Assembly (NCBI RefSeq): GCF_004364245.1
Contig: NZ_SOAV01000006.1
Location: 248,001 to 312,000, forward strand
Direction: 5' to 3'
DNA from: Streptomyces sp. BK208
GTDB taxonomy: Bacteria > Actinomycetota > Actinomycetes > Streptomycetales > Streptomycetaceae
Length of the DNA stretch: 64,000 bases
Both the position numbers and the translations under genes were made by a program. The notes under the pieces are model-generated. The model saw nothing but the letters and a program-made list of their open reading frames with translations. It did no database searches and was not told where the DNA came from. The stretch's first letter is position 1; the number at the start of each line of letters is the position of its first letter. Positions 9,068 to 17,445 of this stretch are shown here, one piece after another.

Positions 9068-10483
9068 ATGCGCCCCCGAAACGTGTGGCAGGCCCTGCCC
9101 GCCCCCGGCTTCCTGCTGTCGGCCTGGCCCTGGCGTGCGGCCGCCTACCTGCTCACCGGCGCGGTGACCGGTGCCGTGACCCTGGTGGGGCTGCTGGTCG
9201 TGGTGACCGTCGGCGGTGTCCTCTCGGTCGTCGTCGTGGGGCTGCCGATCCTGGTGCTCGTCGCCTTGGCGGGCCTGCCCGTGGCCCGGCTGGAGAGGCT
9301 TCGGCTGCGGCTGGCCGACCGTGTCCCCGCGCCCGGCCGGCCCCGGCGGCAGCCCACCGCCTTCGGTCCCTGGCCCTGGCTCACCACCCGCCTGCGCGAG
9401 CCCGCGACCTGGCGTGACCTGGGCCATGCCCTGCTGTTCGCCCTCGTGCTCTGGCCGTGGGACGCCCTGGTCGCCGTCGCCGTCCTGCTGCTTCCGCTCG
9501 CCACCCTCGCCACCCCGCTGCTGATGGCCACCGTCGGCGACGGCGAGGATGCCAAGGTGCTCAAGCTGTGGACGGTCACCACCTGGCCGGAGGCGTTCGG
9601 AGTGGCCCTGCTCGGTCTGCCGCTGCTCGTCCTGGGCGCCTACGCGCTGGGCCTCGCGGCGGGCGCCCGGGCCGCCCTCGCCCGGGTCCTGCTGGACGCC
9701 CCGCGTGAGGCGGGCCTGGACGCACGGGTCGTCGAACTCACCCGCTCCCGCGTCCGGTTGGTGGACGCCTTCGACGCCGAACGCCGCCGGATCGAACGCG
9801 ACCTGCACGACGGTGCCCAACAGCGCCTGGTCGCCCTGTCGATGACCCTGGGCCTGGCCCGCCTCGACGCACCGCCCGGCCCGCTGGCCGATCAGCTGGC
9901 CAGGGCCCACGGGGAGGCGGGCCGGGCCCTGGAGGAGCTGCGTGAGCTGATCCGCGGCATCCACCCTAAGGTCCTCACCGACCACGGCCTGTCGGCGGCC
10001 GTCGAGGACGCCGCCGACCGCTCCGCCGTCCCCGTGGACGTCCGTCTGGAGCTGCCCGGCCGGCTGCCCCGGGCGGTCGAGGCCGCCGCCTACTTCGTGG
10101 TCTGCGAGGCCCTCGCCAACGTGGCGAAGCACAGCGGTGCCGACCGGGCCGAGGTGACCGGCGGGCACCGGGACGGACGGCTGCGCCTGGAGGTCCGCGA
10201 CGACGGCCGGGGCGGCGCCGTGGCCGGTCCCGGTGCCGAGGCCGGGACGGGGGCTGGGACCGAGGCCGAGGCCGAGGCCGGGACTGGGACTGGGACCGAG
10301 GCCGGTGTCGGTCCCGGTGCCGGTTGCGCGGACGCCGAGGAGGCCCGTGCCGGCAGCGGCCTGACCGGTCTGGCCGACCGGGTGTCGGTCCTGGATGGCA
10401 GACTCTCGCTGTCCAGCCCGCCGGGCGGCCCGACCCTGTTGCGCGTGGAGATTCCTTGCGAGTGGACCGAACGCTTCGCGTAG
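9068..10483 (+). CDS. Two-component sensor histidine kinase (NarL-type partner)
   Basis: A 471-aa membrane kinase. The N-terminal half carries about four hydrophobic segments (roughly 24-72 and 119-200) of the kind found in the Streptomyces sensor domain that precedes HisKA_3. The dimerisation/phosphoacceptor motif RRRIERDLHDGAQQRL gives His247. The ATPase domain has the N box (Asn351) and DDG (378-380). Between the G1 and G2 boxes lies an odd insertion rich in Gly, Glu, Ala and Thr (about 383-428) before GSGLTGLADRV (429-439). The ATG at 9068 was chosen because it fits a leaderless promoter; a GTG at 9059 is in frame. It overlaps the response-regulator gene by 22 nt and is divergent from the ABC exporter it probably controls. 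Confidence 0.9.
   Translation: MRPRNVWQALPAPGFLLSAWPWRAAAYLLTGAVTGAVTLVGLLVVVTVGGVLSVVVVGLPILVLVALAGLPVARLERLRLRLADRVPAPGRPRRQPTAFGPWPWLTTRLREPATWRDLGHALLFALVLWPWDALVAVAVLLLPLATLATPLLMATVGDGEDAKVLKLWTVTTWPEAFGVALLGLPLLVLGAYALGLAAGARAALARVLLDAPREAGLDARVVELTRSRVRLVDAFDAERRRIERDLHDGAQQRLVALSMTLGLARLDAPPGPLADQLARAHGEAGRALEELRELIRGIHPKVLTDHGLSAAVEDAADRSAVPVDVRLELPGRLPRAVEAAAYFVVCEALANVAKHSGADRAEVTGGHRDGRLRLEVRDDGRGGAVAGPGAEAGTGAGTEAEAEAGTGTGTEAGVGPGAGCADAEEARAGSGLTGLADRVSVLDGRLSLSSPPGGPTLLRVEIPCEWTERFA
10214..10351 (+). repeat. Low-complexity tandem repeat inside the kinase gene
   Basis: Imperfect 6-bp units of the type GAGGCC, GGGACT and GGGACC are repeated many times, coding for a Gly/Ala/Glu/Thr linker at residues 383-428. 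It looks like a slippage-prone expansion, and all units keep the reading frame. Confidence 0.75.
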
Positions 10484-11115
10484 TACTGGCCGAGGACAGC
10501 GTGCTGCTGCGGGACGGTTTGAGCGGCCTGCTCGCCCGCTTCGGCCACCAGGTGGTGGCGGCCGTCGGCGACGCCGACGCCCTCGTCGCGGCCGTGGCGG
10601 AACACGGCCCGGACATCGTCGTCACCGACGTCCGCATGCCGCCCGGCTTCCAGGACGAGGGTCTGCGCGCGGCCGTACGCCTGCGCGGGGAGCGGCCCGC
10701 CCTGCCCGTCCTGGTCCTCAGCCAGTACGTGCAACGCGCCTACGTCTCCGACCTGCTGGACTCAGGCGACGGCACCGGCGTCGGCTATCTGCTCAAGGAC
10801 CGCGTCGGCCAGGTCGAGGAGTTCGTCGACGCGCTGGCCGAGGTCGCGGCCGGCGGCACGGTCGTCGACCCGGAGGTCGTACGCCAGTTGCTGCGCCGCC
10901 GCCGGGACCCGCTGGAGCGGCTCAGCCCGCGTGAGCGGGAGGTGCTCGCGCTGATCGCGGAGGGCAGGTCCAACGCGGCGATCGCCCGCGGACTCGTCGT
11001 CTCCGAGGCCGCCGTGGGCAAGCACATCGGCAGCATCCTCACCAAGCTCGACCTGCCCCCGGCGACCGAGACCCACCGCAGGGTGCTGGCGGTGCTGGCG
11101 TACCTGCGGGGGTGA
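10462..11115 (+). CDS. Two-component response regulator, LuxR/NarL family
   Basis: A 217-aa DNA-binding regulator. The receiver domain has the acidic pocket Glu11-Asp12 and phospho-acceptor Asp56 in the motif VVTDVRMPP. The C-terminal LuxR helix-turn-helix (about 150-212) contains LSPREREVLALIAEG and a recognition region near VSEAAVGKHI. The gene overlaps the 3' end of the kinase gene. A GTG at 10462 gives the usual N-terminus MDRTLRVVLAED; a TTG at 10456 has better spacing from GGAG (10447-10450) and would add two residues. Likely targets are its own promoter and the divergent ABC operon, both flanked by repeat elements. Confidence 0.92.
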   Translation: MDRTLRVVLAEDSVLLRDGLSGLLARFGHQVVAAVGDADALVAAVAEHGPDIVVTDVRMPPGFQDEGLRAAVRLRGERPALPVLVLSQYVQRAYVSDLLDSGDGTGVGYLLKDRVGQVEEFVDALAEVAAGGTVVDPEVVRQLLRRRRDPLERLSPREREVLALIAEGRSNAAIARGLVVSEAAVGKHIGSILTKLDLPPATETHRRVLAVLAYLRG

Positions 11116-11267
11116 CGCGGCTCTGCGTGACAGGTGTGCGGATTCGGTCACAGATCCCGCACCGACCGGCACTCACCTCCGTCCGACGGCACGATTGACC
11201 GCCGGATCTCCCCCGAGGGCCCCTTCCGGGGCCTCACCCGGCACACCGTCACCAGGAAAGCGAGCCC

Positions 11268-12407
11268 GTGAGCACCGTCCCGCCCTCCGACCGTCCCGGC
11301 GACGAACCGGCCCCCTCGATATCCGACGAGCAGTTGGAGGCGTTCCTGCGGGAGGCCGCCGAGGGCGGTGGCGCCCCCGCGCCCAAGGAGCCGTCGGCGC
11401 GGGCCCGGATGGTGGCCGCGCGGCTGCGGGACCAGGAGGAGCCGACGCCCTGGCGTGCACCTCCACGCTCCCCGAAGGGTGACCGCCGCACCGGCCGTCG
11501 CCGGGTGGGCGCGGTCGCCGGCGTGGTGGTGCTGGCGGCGCTCGCCCTGGTCGCCGTACGGCCCTCGCTGGTCCTCGACCGGCTCCCCGGCGGCGACGAC
11601 GGCTCCGCGCCGGCGACGCTCGCGGCCGAGACGGCGCGGCCGACCGGCGCTCCCGCCGAGGCCGGCGGGGCGGAGCAGGCCACCCGCGAGCACCCGTTCC
11701 GGGGTTCGCCCGCCGAGCGGTGGGCCGAGGGCGCCGACGCCATCGAGGTGCCGGAGGCGAAGGCGCTGTCCGGCCTGAGCGAGGACGACGTGGCCTTCGC
11801 GCTGCGCCGCACCAAGGAACTCCTGGTCGCCGCCAACCTGGACCCCGCCGTCCTGCGCGGCGGACGGCCGGACGACGCGCTGGACGTGCTGGACCCGAAG
11901 CAGCCGGAGCTGCTGCCGAAGCTGCGCCGCTCCCTGAGCAGCCCCGACGAGGACCACGACCCGCTCCGGCTCTTCACCCGCTTCGACCCGGCCGAGACCC
12001 GGCTGCTCGGCGACGCCGTCAAGGTCCGCGGCCGGATGACGCTCGCCGCCGGCGAACCGGGCGTCGTGAAGGTCAACGCGGACTACAGCTTCGTCTACCC
12101 GCTGGTGCGGGCGAACGACTCCCACGGACCGGTCGCGCGCACCGTCATCCGCCGCGATATCACCCTGACCCTGAACGACCCGGCCCGCTGGGACGTGACC
12201 GAGGGCAAGCTCCTGATGGAGAAGTACTTCTCCGAGTACGGCAACACCAGTTGCGCCGTGCACGACGGCTACCTGCACCCCGGCTTCCCCGACGACGACG
12301 GTCCCGGCGGCGAGCGGCCCACCGGCCCCCCGACCGACCCCTACGACCGCCACCGGCCCGTCACCGGTTCCGGGTCGGGAGGCTGCGGTCAGGTCACCCG
12401 CACCTGA
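11268..12407 (+). CDS. Conserved hypothetical membrane-anchored protein
   Basis: A 379-aa protein of unknown function. It has an acidic cytoplasmic N-terminus (about 1-60, with EQLEAFLREAAEGG), a basic stretch, and one membrane segment (about 76-95, GAVAGVVVLAALALVAV). A large C-terminal part follows outside the membrane and ends in a Gly/Pro-rich tail with cysteines. The single-pass design with a short inner domain resembles anti-sigma or regulatory anchors, but no catalytic motif is recognised. The GTG start is preceded by AGGAAAG (11253-11259). It lies downstream of the response regulator with a 152-nt gap and may be separately transcribed. Confidence 0.75.
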   Translation: MSTVPPSDRPGDEPAPSISDEQLEAFLREAAEGGGAPAPKEPSARARMVAARLRDQEEPTPWRAPPRSPKGDRRTGRRRVGAVAGVVVLAALALVAVRPSLVLDRLPGGDDGSAPATLAAETARPTGAPAEAGGAEQATREHPFRGSPAERWAEGADAIEVPEAKALSGLSEDDVAFALRRTKELLVAANLDPAVLRGGRPDDALDVLDPKQPELLPKLRRSLSSPDEDHDPLRLFTRFDPAETRLLGDAVKVRGRMTLAAGEPGVVKVNADYSFVYPLVRANDSHGPVARTVIRRDITLTLNDPARWDVTEGKLLMEKYFSEYGNTSCAVHDGYLHPGFPDDDGPGGERPTGPPTDPYDRHRPVTGSGSGGCGQVTRT

Positions 12408-12513
12408 GGCGCGCGAGCCCGGGGCCACGCGCCGACGTGACCGGGCCCGGGCGCTCTCCCTCACGCACGCCCGGACCCGTCCCCCGTTGTCCCCTGTGGG
12501 GGGCAGTGGGGTG

Positions 12514-13887
12514 TCACATCCGCTGCCAGAGCGCGGGGACGTTCGGCGGCTCCCAGCCCGCGTAGGCCTGGTGGCCCTGGAGGCAGCGGTAGGTGGCGCC
12601 GCCGTACGTCACGGTGTCTCCCGGCTGGTAGACGGTGCCCGCCGCCCAGGTGCCGCCCGGCTCGCCGGGGTCCTCGCCGCCGTCGCCGCCGGTCGTCCTG
12701 AGCGTGAGCCCGTAGTTCTGGAGCAGCGCGTTGATCGGCTGGAAGAAGGTCTCGCCGCCGGACCGGCAGTCGCCGGAGCCGCCCGAGGTGACCCCCTGCG
12801 CCTGGCTCCCGGAGATGAAGGAGCCCCCGGAGTCGCCGGGTTCGGCGCACACCGTGGTCCTGGTCACCGGGGAGATGGTGCCCTCCTGGTAGGTGACGCT
12901 GGTGTTCAGCTGCGCGACGGTGCCGCAGTGCCAGCCCGTCGTGGAGCCGGAGCGGCAGACGGACGCGCCGACCGGAGCCGCCGTGGAGCCGGTGACCTGG
13001 ACGTTCTGCCCACCGGAGCCCAGGACGTACGGGGTCGCCGTCCAGCTGGAGTCGGTGGCCACCCACGCCATGTCGCGGCCCGGGAAGATCGAGCCCTGGA
13101 AGGTGCCCTGGGCCACCCGGTTGGCGCCCGTCGTACCGGCGCCCGCCCGGCCGCAGTGGCCCGCGGTCGCGAAGCCCTGCCGGGTGCCCTTGGTGACGGG
13201 GAAGCCGATCGAGCAGCGGCTGCTGTTGTTGATGTAGTACGCCTCGCCGCCGCGCAGGTCGTAGAAGGTGCGGGGCCGCTCCGTGCGGCTCTCGACGCGG
13301 GCGAGGGAACGGTCGACCCCTGCCGCCGCCAGCAGTGAACGCGCCGCCGCCGGGCGTATCGCCTCGACGACGACGGTGTTGGTGCGGGTGTCGACGTACC
13401 AGACGGGCGCGTCGGCCGTGTCGCGCCGTGTCGCGGCGCGGTCCAGGCGGGCCTTGGCCGCGTCCAGGTCGGCGAGCGAGTGGCGTACGACCTTCGCCTC
13501 GGCGCCCCGGGCCTCGATCGCGGGGACGTCGCCCGCGTCGGTCGTCGCGACGGTCAGGGTGCCGGACTCGGCACCGCTCACCCACGCCCCCGCGAAGTCA
13601 CCGCCGAGCGCGAGCCGCAGCCGGGCCGCCGTGGCCCCCGCCTCGGCCTCGTTGCCGAGACGGCGCTCCGCCTGCCCCCGGTCGAGGCCGAGATCGCGCC
13701 GCATCGCCTTCAGCAGAGCGGGCGGCGCGGCGTCGGTGCGCAGGGACTCGGCGGCGGTGGGGGCTGGGCCGACGGGTGCCGTCCCGGCGCTCGCGGAGCC
13801 GCTGAGCCCGGCCACGAGCAGGGCCGCGGTCGCGGCGACGGCGGCACCCACGGCTCTGTGGTGCCGGGGTCGGGGTCGGTGGGGCAT
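12514..13887 (-). CDS. Secreted chymotrypsin-like protease, streptogrisin type, with chitin-binding tail
   Basis: A 457-aa secreted serine protease. It has a signal peptide (about 1-34, ending ASA), a pro-region (about 45-200) of the alpha-lytic protease type, and a catalytic domain with His244 (ATAGHCG), Asp272 (GRDMAWV) and Ser353 (PGDSGGS). Paired cysteines flank the His and Ser loops. After a Gly/Asp linker comes a small ChiC/CBM5-12 domain (about 413-457) with the aromatic pattern expected for chitin binding. The layout matches streptogrisin C-like proteases rather than the short SGPA/B forms. The start at 13887 has GAGGAGA upstream; a longer in-frame start lacks this. Confidence 0.93.
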   Translation of the reverse strand: MPHRPRPRHHRAVGAAVAATAALLVAGLSGSASAGTAPVGPAPTAAESLRTDAAPPALLKAMRRDLGLDRGQAERRLGNEAEAGATAARLRLALGGDFAGAWVSGAESGTLTVATTDAGDVPAIEARGAEAKVVRHSLADLDAAKARLDRAATRRDTADAPVWYVDTRTNTVVVEAIRPAAARSLLAAAGVDRSLARVESRTERPRTFYDLRGGEAYYINNSSRCSIGFPVTKGTRQGFATAGHCGRAGAGTTGANRVAQGTFQGSIFPGRDMAWVATDSSWTATPYVLGSGGQNVQVTGSTAAPVGASVCRSGSTTGWHCGTVAQLNTSVTYQEGTISPVTRTTVCAEPGDSGGSFISGSQAQGVTSGGSGDCRSGGETFFQPINALLQNYGLTLRTTGGDGGEDPGEPGGTWAAGTVYQPGDTVTYGGATYRCLQGHQAYAGWEPPNVPALWQRM

Positions 13888-14013
13888 GGGGGTCTCCTCG
13901 GTCTCGGTGGGGAGGTGCCGAAACCGTAGGGAGCGACGACCGGCCGCCATAAGACCTCAGTCGTCCCCCTCCCCGGCGTTATGGATGCCGTACCGCAGGG
14001 GCGGCGGGAGGCG

Positions 14014-14961
14014 TCAGGGAACCCGGTGCGCCGACATCCACTCCGTGTAGCTGTCGCTGCTCGCCGCCACGCCCGCGTGTGCCATGCGCGCCTGGGAGAG
14101 CACGGCGTCGGCGGTCTCCCGGCGCTGCGTCGCCGCGTGCCAGCCGAGCAGGTGCCGCCAGGTCAGCGGCGTCCCGGCGAGCGGGCGGGTCACGATCCGG
14201 GGCGTGGTGGGGAAGGTCGCCCGGCACAGCCCGACCGCCCGCCCCACCTGCACCAGGTGCACGAGCGAGGCGGTGTCCGTCTCGTACATGCGGCGCGGGG
14301 TGAAACCGGAGCGGGCGCAGGACGCGGTGAAGCAGTCGCCGAAACAGCCGTCGCCGGGTACGCAGGCCCACTCCTCGTCGGCCAGTTCCGTCAGGTCGAC
14401 CTCGGCGCGGTCGGCGAGCGGATGGCCGTCCGGCACCATGACGAACACCGGGTCCACGGCGACCTCCCGCCACACCAGCCCCGCACCGGCGGGCGGCGAG
14501 GCGGTGCCGCACGTCCCCGCCAGGGCGAAGTCCAGCCTGCCCTCGGCGAGCTGCCCGGCCAGCTCCCGCTCGGACCAGGAGGTGCACGTCGTCATCCGGG
14601 CGTCGGGCGCGACGCCGGCCAGCCGGTCGAGGAGGGCGCCCAGCAAGGGCCCGTGGGTGCCGCCGATCCGCAGCCGCTCCGCCGTGCGCGGCGCCCGGGC
14701 GAACCGGGCCGCCTCCTGCTGCAGCTCGGTCACCGCGGGCAGCACGATCCGGCTCCGCTCCAGCACCAGCTCGCCCAGCGCGGTGGCCCGGACGCCGTGC
14801 CGTCCGCGGACGAACAGCGCGCCTCCCAGGGCCCGTTCGATCCGCTTGAGCTGTGCGCTCAGCGCGGGCTGCGCGAGGCCGAGTGCCGTCGCCGCCCTGG
14901 TCAGGCTCCCGGCGTCGGCGATGGCCCGGACCGTCTTGAGATGCCGCAACTCCAGCTCCAT
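14014..14961 (-). CDS. LysR-family transcriptional regulator
   Basis: A 315-aa regulator. The winged helix-turn-helix at 5-64 reads LRHLKTVRAIADAGSLTRAA followed by LAQPALSAQLKRIE, the classical LysR pattern. The rest is the periplasmic-binding-like effector domain. No Shine-Dalgarno sequence is obvious before the ATG; CAAGCT lies 6 nt upstream and could be the -10 of a leaderless mRNA. LysR proteins often regulate a divergent gene, but the gene upstream is the parallel WYL regulator, so the target is unclear; the downstream protease gene is in the same orientation. Confidence 0.92.
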   Translation of the reverse strand: MELELRHLKTVRAIADAGSLTRAATALGLAQPALSAQLKRIERALGGALFVRGRHGVRATALGELVLERSRIVLPAVTELQQEAARFARAPRTAERLRIGGTHGPLLGALLDRLAGVAPDARMTTCTSWSERELAGQLAEGRLDFALAGTCGTASPPAGAGLVWREVAVDPVFVMVPDGHPLADRAEVDLTELADEEWACVPGDGCFGDCFTASCARSGFTPRRMYETDTASLVHLVQVGRAVGLCRATFPTTPRIVTRPLAGTPLTWRHLLGWHAATQRRETADAVLSQARMAHAGVAASSDSYTEWMSAHRVP

Positions 14962-15025
14962 GAGGGGAGCTTGCGACGCGGTGAGGACCGGGGCAAGGGG
15001 TTGGTACGGACCTGTGGAGGAAACT

Positions 15026-16009
15026 TCAAGTACCCGTGCCGTCGTTCGCGGCGAGCATCTCCCGGGTCCGGTGCACCAGCGCCTCCCGCACGGAGTCCGG
15101 CGCCAGCACGCGCAACGGCGTGGCGAGACTGAACAGATACCCGGCCAGTCCCTCCGCGCTCGACCCGCCGACCTCGACGACGGTGGCGTCCGGACCGTCG
15201 GCCCGGTGCAGCCCGACCGTGGCGGGGATCAGCCGCAGCGCCTGCTCCATGGACACCGGAAGACGGACGGTGGCCAGCAGCGCGTACGGCCCGGTCGCGC
15301 TCGCGCGGGACACGAGCAGCGCCGGATCGGGCGGCGGGTCGGTGAACTCGACGGCCCGCCCGGTCGGCTGCACCCGCTCGACCCGGTCGGCCCGGAAGGT
15401 CCGCCACTCACCCCGCTCGACGTCCCGCGCCACGAAGTACCAGCGCCGCCCGGTGTGCACGAGCCGGTACGGGTCGACGTCCCGGACACTGGCCCGCCCC
15501 TCCCAGTCCCGGTACGCCATCCGGGCCCGCTCGCCCCGCCGGCACGCGGCCGCCAGCTCCAGCAGCGTCCCCGCCACGACCTGCGGCTCACCGGCCCGCG
15601 GCGTCTGCACGAACGCGGCGTCCATGTCCCCGAGCCGGTCGCCCAGCCGCCTGGGCAGCACCTGCCGCAGCTTCAGCAGCGCGGACAGCGCCGCCTGGTC
15701 CCCGCCGAGCGCCCCGCTCAGGGCGGCCTCCCGCAGCCCGACGGCCACGGCGAGGGCCTCCTCGTCGTCCAGGATCAACGGCGGCGTACGCGTCCCCGGA
15801 CGCAGCCGGTACCCGCCCCACGGGCCCGGGTCGGAGTCGACGGTGTACCCCAGCTCGCGCAACCGCGCCACGTCCCGCCGCACGGTCCGCTCCGTGACCT
15901 CCATCCGCTCGGCCAGCTCCCCGCAGGTCCAGGCGGGACGGACGGCGAGCAGGGAGACCAGCCGCAGCAGCCGGGCGGAAGTACTGAGCACGGCTGCGAA
16001 GTCTGCCAC
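15026..16009 (-). CDS. WYL-domain (YafY/DeoR-like) transcriptional regulator
   Basis: A 327-aa regulator with an N-terminal winged helix-turn-helix (RLLRLVSLLAVRPAWTCGEL, then MEVTERTVRRDVARLRELGY), a central WYL domain with the TGRRWYFVARDVE pattern that probably senses a ligand, and a C-terminal WCX extension. The frame is open to a GTG at 16048, but that codon lies at the edge of a perfect inverted repeat; the GTG at 16009 gives a normal family N-terminus (VADFAAVLSTSARLL) and was chosen. It is divergent from a VOC-fold gene and probably represses both it and itself through that repeat, as is usual in this family. Confidence 0.9.
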   Translation of the reverse strand: MADFAAVLSTSARLLRLVSLLAVRPAWTCGELAERMEVTERTVRRDVARLRELGYTVDSDPGPWGGYRLRPGTRTPPLILDDEEALAVAVGLREAALSGALGGDQAALSALLKLRQVLPRRLGDRLGDMDAAFVQTPRAGEPQVVAGTLLELAAACRRGERARMAYRDWEGRASVRDVDPYRLVHTGRRWYFVARDVERGEWRTFRADRVERVQPTGRAVEFTDPPPDPALLVSRASATGPYALLATVRLPVSMEQALRLIPATVGLHRADGPDATVVEVGGSSAEGLAGYLFSLATPLRVLAPDSVREALVHRTREMLAANDGTGT

Positions 16010-16021
16010 GTACCGGGAGCC

Positions 16022-16046
16022 GACCAGGACCGAACCTGTCCTGGTC
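16022..16046. promoter_or_regulatory. Probable operator of the WYL regulator
   Basis: GACCAGGAC (16022-16030) and GTCCTGGTC (16038-16046) form a perfect 9-bp inverted repeat with a 7-nt spacer. It lies between the WYL gene and the VOC gene, just upstream of the TACGGT -10 element. Confidence 0.7.
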
Positions 16047-16052
16047 ACGTCC

Positions 16053-16058
16053 TACGGT
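16053..16058 (+). promoter_or_regulatory. -10 element for a leaderless VOC-gene mRNA
   Basis: TACGGT ends 7 nt before the ATG at 16066, and no ribosome binding site is present. The upstream inverted repeat covers the expected -35 position, consistent with repression. Confidence 0.5.
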
Positions 16059-16065
16059 CGCTGCC

Positions 16066-16473
16066 ATGACGACGACGGAGAACACTCCCGCGCCCACGGC
16101 CCCGGCCTTCCGCTACTCGGCCGTCACCTTCGACTGTTCCGACCCCGCCGAGCTGGCCCGCTTCTGGGGCGAGGCCCTCGGCCTGGACGTCGCCTTCCAC
16201 ACCGACGACTTCTACCTCCTCGGCGGCGGTGACGGCGCACCCGGCCTCGGCTTCCACCGCCTCCCCGGCTACCGCCCGCCCACCTGGCCGGGCACCGGCA
16301 CCGGCCAGGAGAAGCAGGCCCACATCGACGTCGGCGTCGCCGACCTGGACGCGGGGGAGGCCCGCCTGCTCGCCCTGGGCGCGACGAAGCCGGAGTTCCA
16401 GCCGTCGCCGGACCGCTGGCGGGTGCTGCTGGATCCGGCGGGGCATCCGTTCTGCGTGTCCACGGTGGCGTGA
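16066..16473 (+). CDS. VOC/glyoxalase-fold protein
   Basis: A 135-aa protein of the vicinal-oxygen-chelate superfamily. The repeated beta-alpha-beta modules start at FRYSAVTFDCSDPAELARFW and AHIDVGVADLDAGEARLLAL, and the end LLDPAGHPFCVSTVA is typical of the small Streptomyces VOC proteins. A His in AHIDVG is conserved, but a full metal triad is not evident. Members act as dioxygenases, lyases or drug-binding resistance proteins; the substrate is unknown. The divergent WYL regulator and the inverted repeat between them indicate inducible control. Confidence 0.88.
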   Translation: MTTTENTPAPTAPAFRYSAVTFDCSDPAELARFWGEALGLDVAFHTDDFYLLGGGDGAPGLGFHRLPGYRPPTWPGTGTGQEKQAHIDVGVADLDAGEARLLALGATKPEFQPSPDRWRVLLDPAGHPFCVSTVA

Positions 16474-16485
16474 GCGGGAGGAGGG

Positions 16486-16881
16486 CTACGCGCCCCCGAA
16501 GACGGCCTCGGCCGAGGGGGCGGTCACGGCCCGTGCGAGCCAGTGACGGAGAACCTCGGGATCGCCGCACTCCGTGATGCGCGTACGGACACCGTCAGGG
16601 ATGTCGAGGCCACGCTGTTCCAGGACCGGCAGCACATCCCGGGCGCCCTGCTGGGCACGGCCCTGTTCGCGGCCTTCGTCGCGGATCTCTTCGGAGATGT
16701 ACGACTTGTAGAAGGAGAGGTCCACGGCCACCGGATTCCTCCAGAGGTGCCTGGCCGGGCGATTGCCCAGCCGGTGTGCGGTGAATTCGACGACGGGGGC
16801 GGCAATGTCTTCGGGCGCGTCCGGCTCTTCGTAGGGCACCGACGGCACCGGAGCCTCAGAACGCGGGTTCCGGTGGCGCAC
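16486..16881 (-). pseudogene. 3' remnant of an Rpn/PD-(D/E)XK-like Streptomyces gene
   Basis: The open frame encodes about 131 aa. From residue 25 on (EDIAAPVVEFTAHRLGNRPA, then LWRNPVAVDLSFYKSYISEEIRDEGREQGR and a C-terminal RITECGDPEVL) it matches, from my memory of the family, only the C-terminal third of a very common Streptomyces protein of about 280-300 aa related to Rpn/PD-(D/E)XK nucleases. The N-terminal nuclease part is missing, and the frame runs directly into the neighbouring HATPase gene, overlapping it by 26 nt. I read it as a truncated relic. A short functional protein cannot be excluded. Confidence 0.6.
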
Positions 16882-17287
16882 AGGGCAGCTCCGCCCAGAC
16901 CGTCTTGCGCGGGAACCGGCCCTCGGTCACCCCCCACCGGTGCGCCAACGCCTCCACCAGCAGCAGGCCACGGCCGGACTCGGCGTCGGGGGAGGGATGC
17001 TGGGGGCGGGGAAGTTCCTGGCCCCGGGTGTCGGTGACCTCGATGCGGAGCGTGTCGCCGACGACGTAGAGCGTGAGCCGGAAGTCCCGACCGGGGACCC
17101 GCCCGTGGTCCGCCGCGTTGTTGGCCAGCTCGGCGACCAGGAGGCGGGCCGGGTCCAGGGGCAGGCCCCAGGAGCGGAGCTGCTCGGTCGCGAGCAGGCG
17201 GGCCAGCCGGGCTCCGCGTGGCGTCGGGGAGAGCTGCACGCTGAAGTTGCGGACACGGGCCGTGAGTTCGGGGGATTTCTGGTTCAC
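16856..17287 (-). CDS. Anti-sigma-factor-like ATP-binding protein (HATPase_c_2)
   Basis: A 143-aa protein with the GHKL ATPase fold of RsbW/SpoIIAB-type kinases. The N box is in LLVAELANNAADHG (about 49-62), DTRG follows, and the G box is GRGLLLVEALAHRWGV. Streptomyces has many such stand-alone proteins; a few phosphorylate anti-anti-sigma factors, most are uncharacterised. The start is GTG at 17287. It is divergent from the DUF5753/DUF397 pair, and this three-gene layout recurs across Streptomyces genomes in developmental-regulator loci (whiJ-like), which suggests a linked function. Confidence 0.88.
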   Translation of the reverse strand: MNQKSPELTARVRNFSVQLSPTPRGARLARLLATEQLRSWGLPLDPARLLVAELANNAADHGRVPGRDFRLTLYVVGDTLRIEVTDTRGQELPRPQHPSPDAESGRGLLLVEALAHRWGVTEGRFPRKTVWAELPCAPPEPAF

Positions 17288-17445
17288 GTCACTCAGCGTG
17301 GCGGTGTGTGCGTACCGTGAGAAGTGACTCAGCGGGTACGTACGGTGACTGTCCGGTGGTTGTCCAGCGGTGTCGGTGCTGTCGGGGCGGTGCGTGCGGG
17401 TAGGGCGCTGGGGGCAGCACGGCGAGCGCGACGAAGGGGTGCGGG

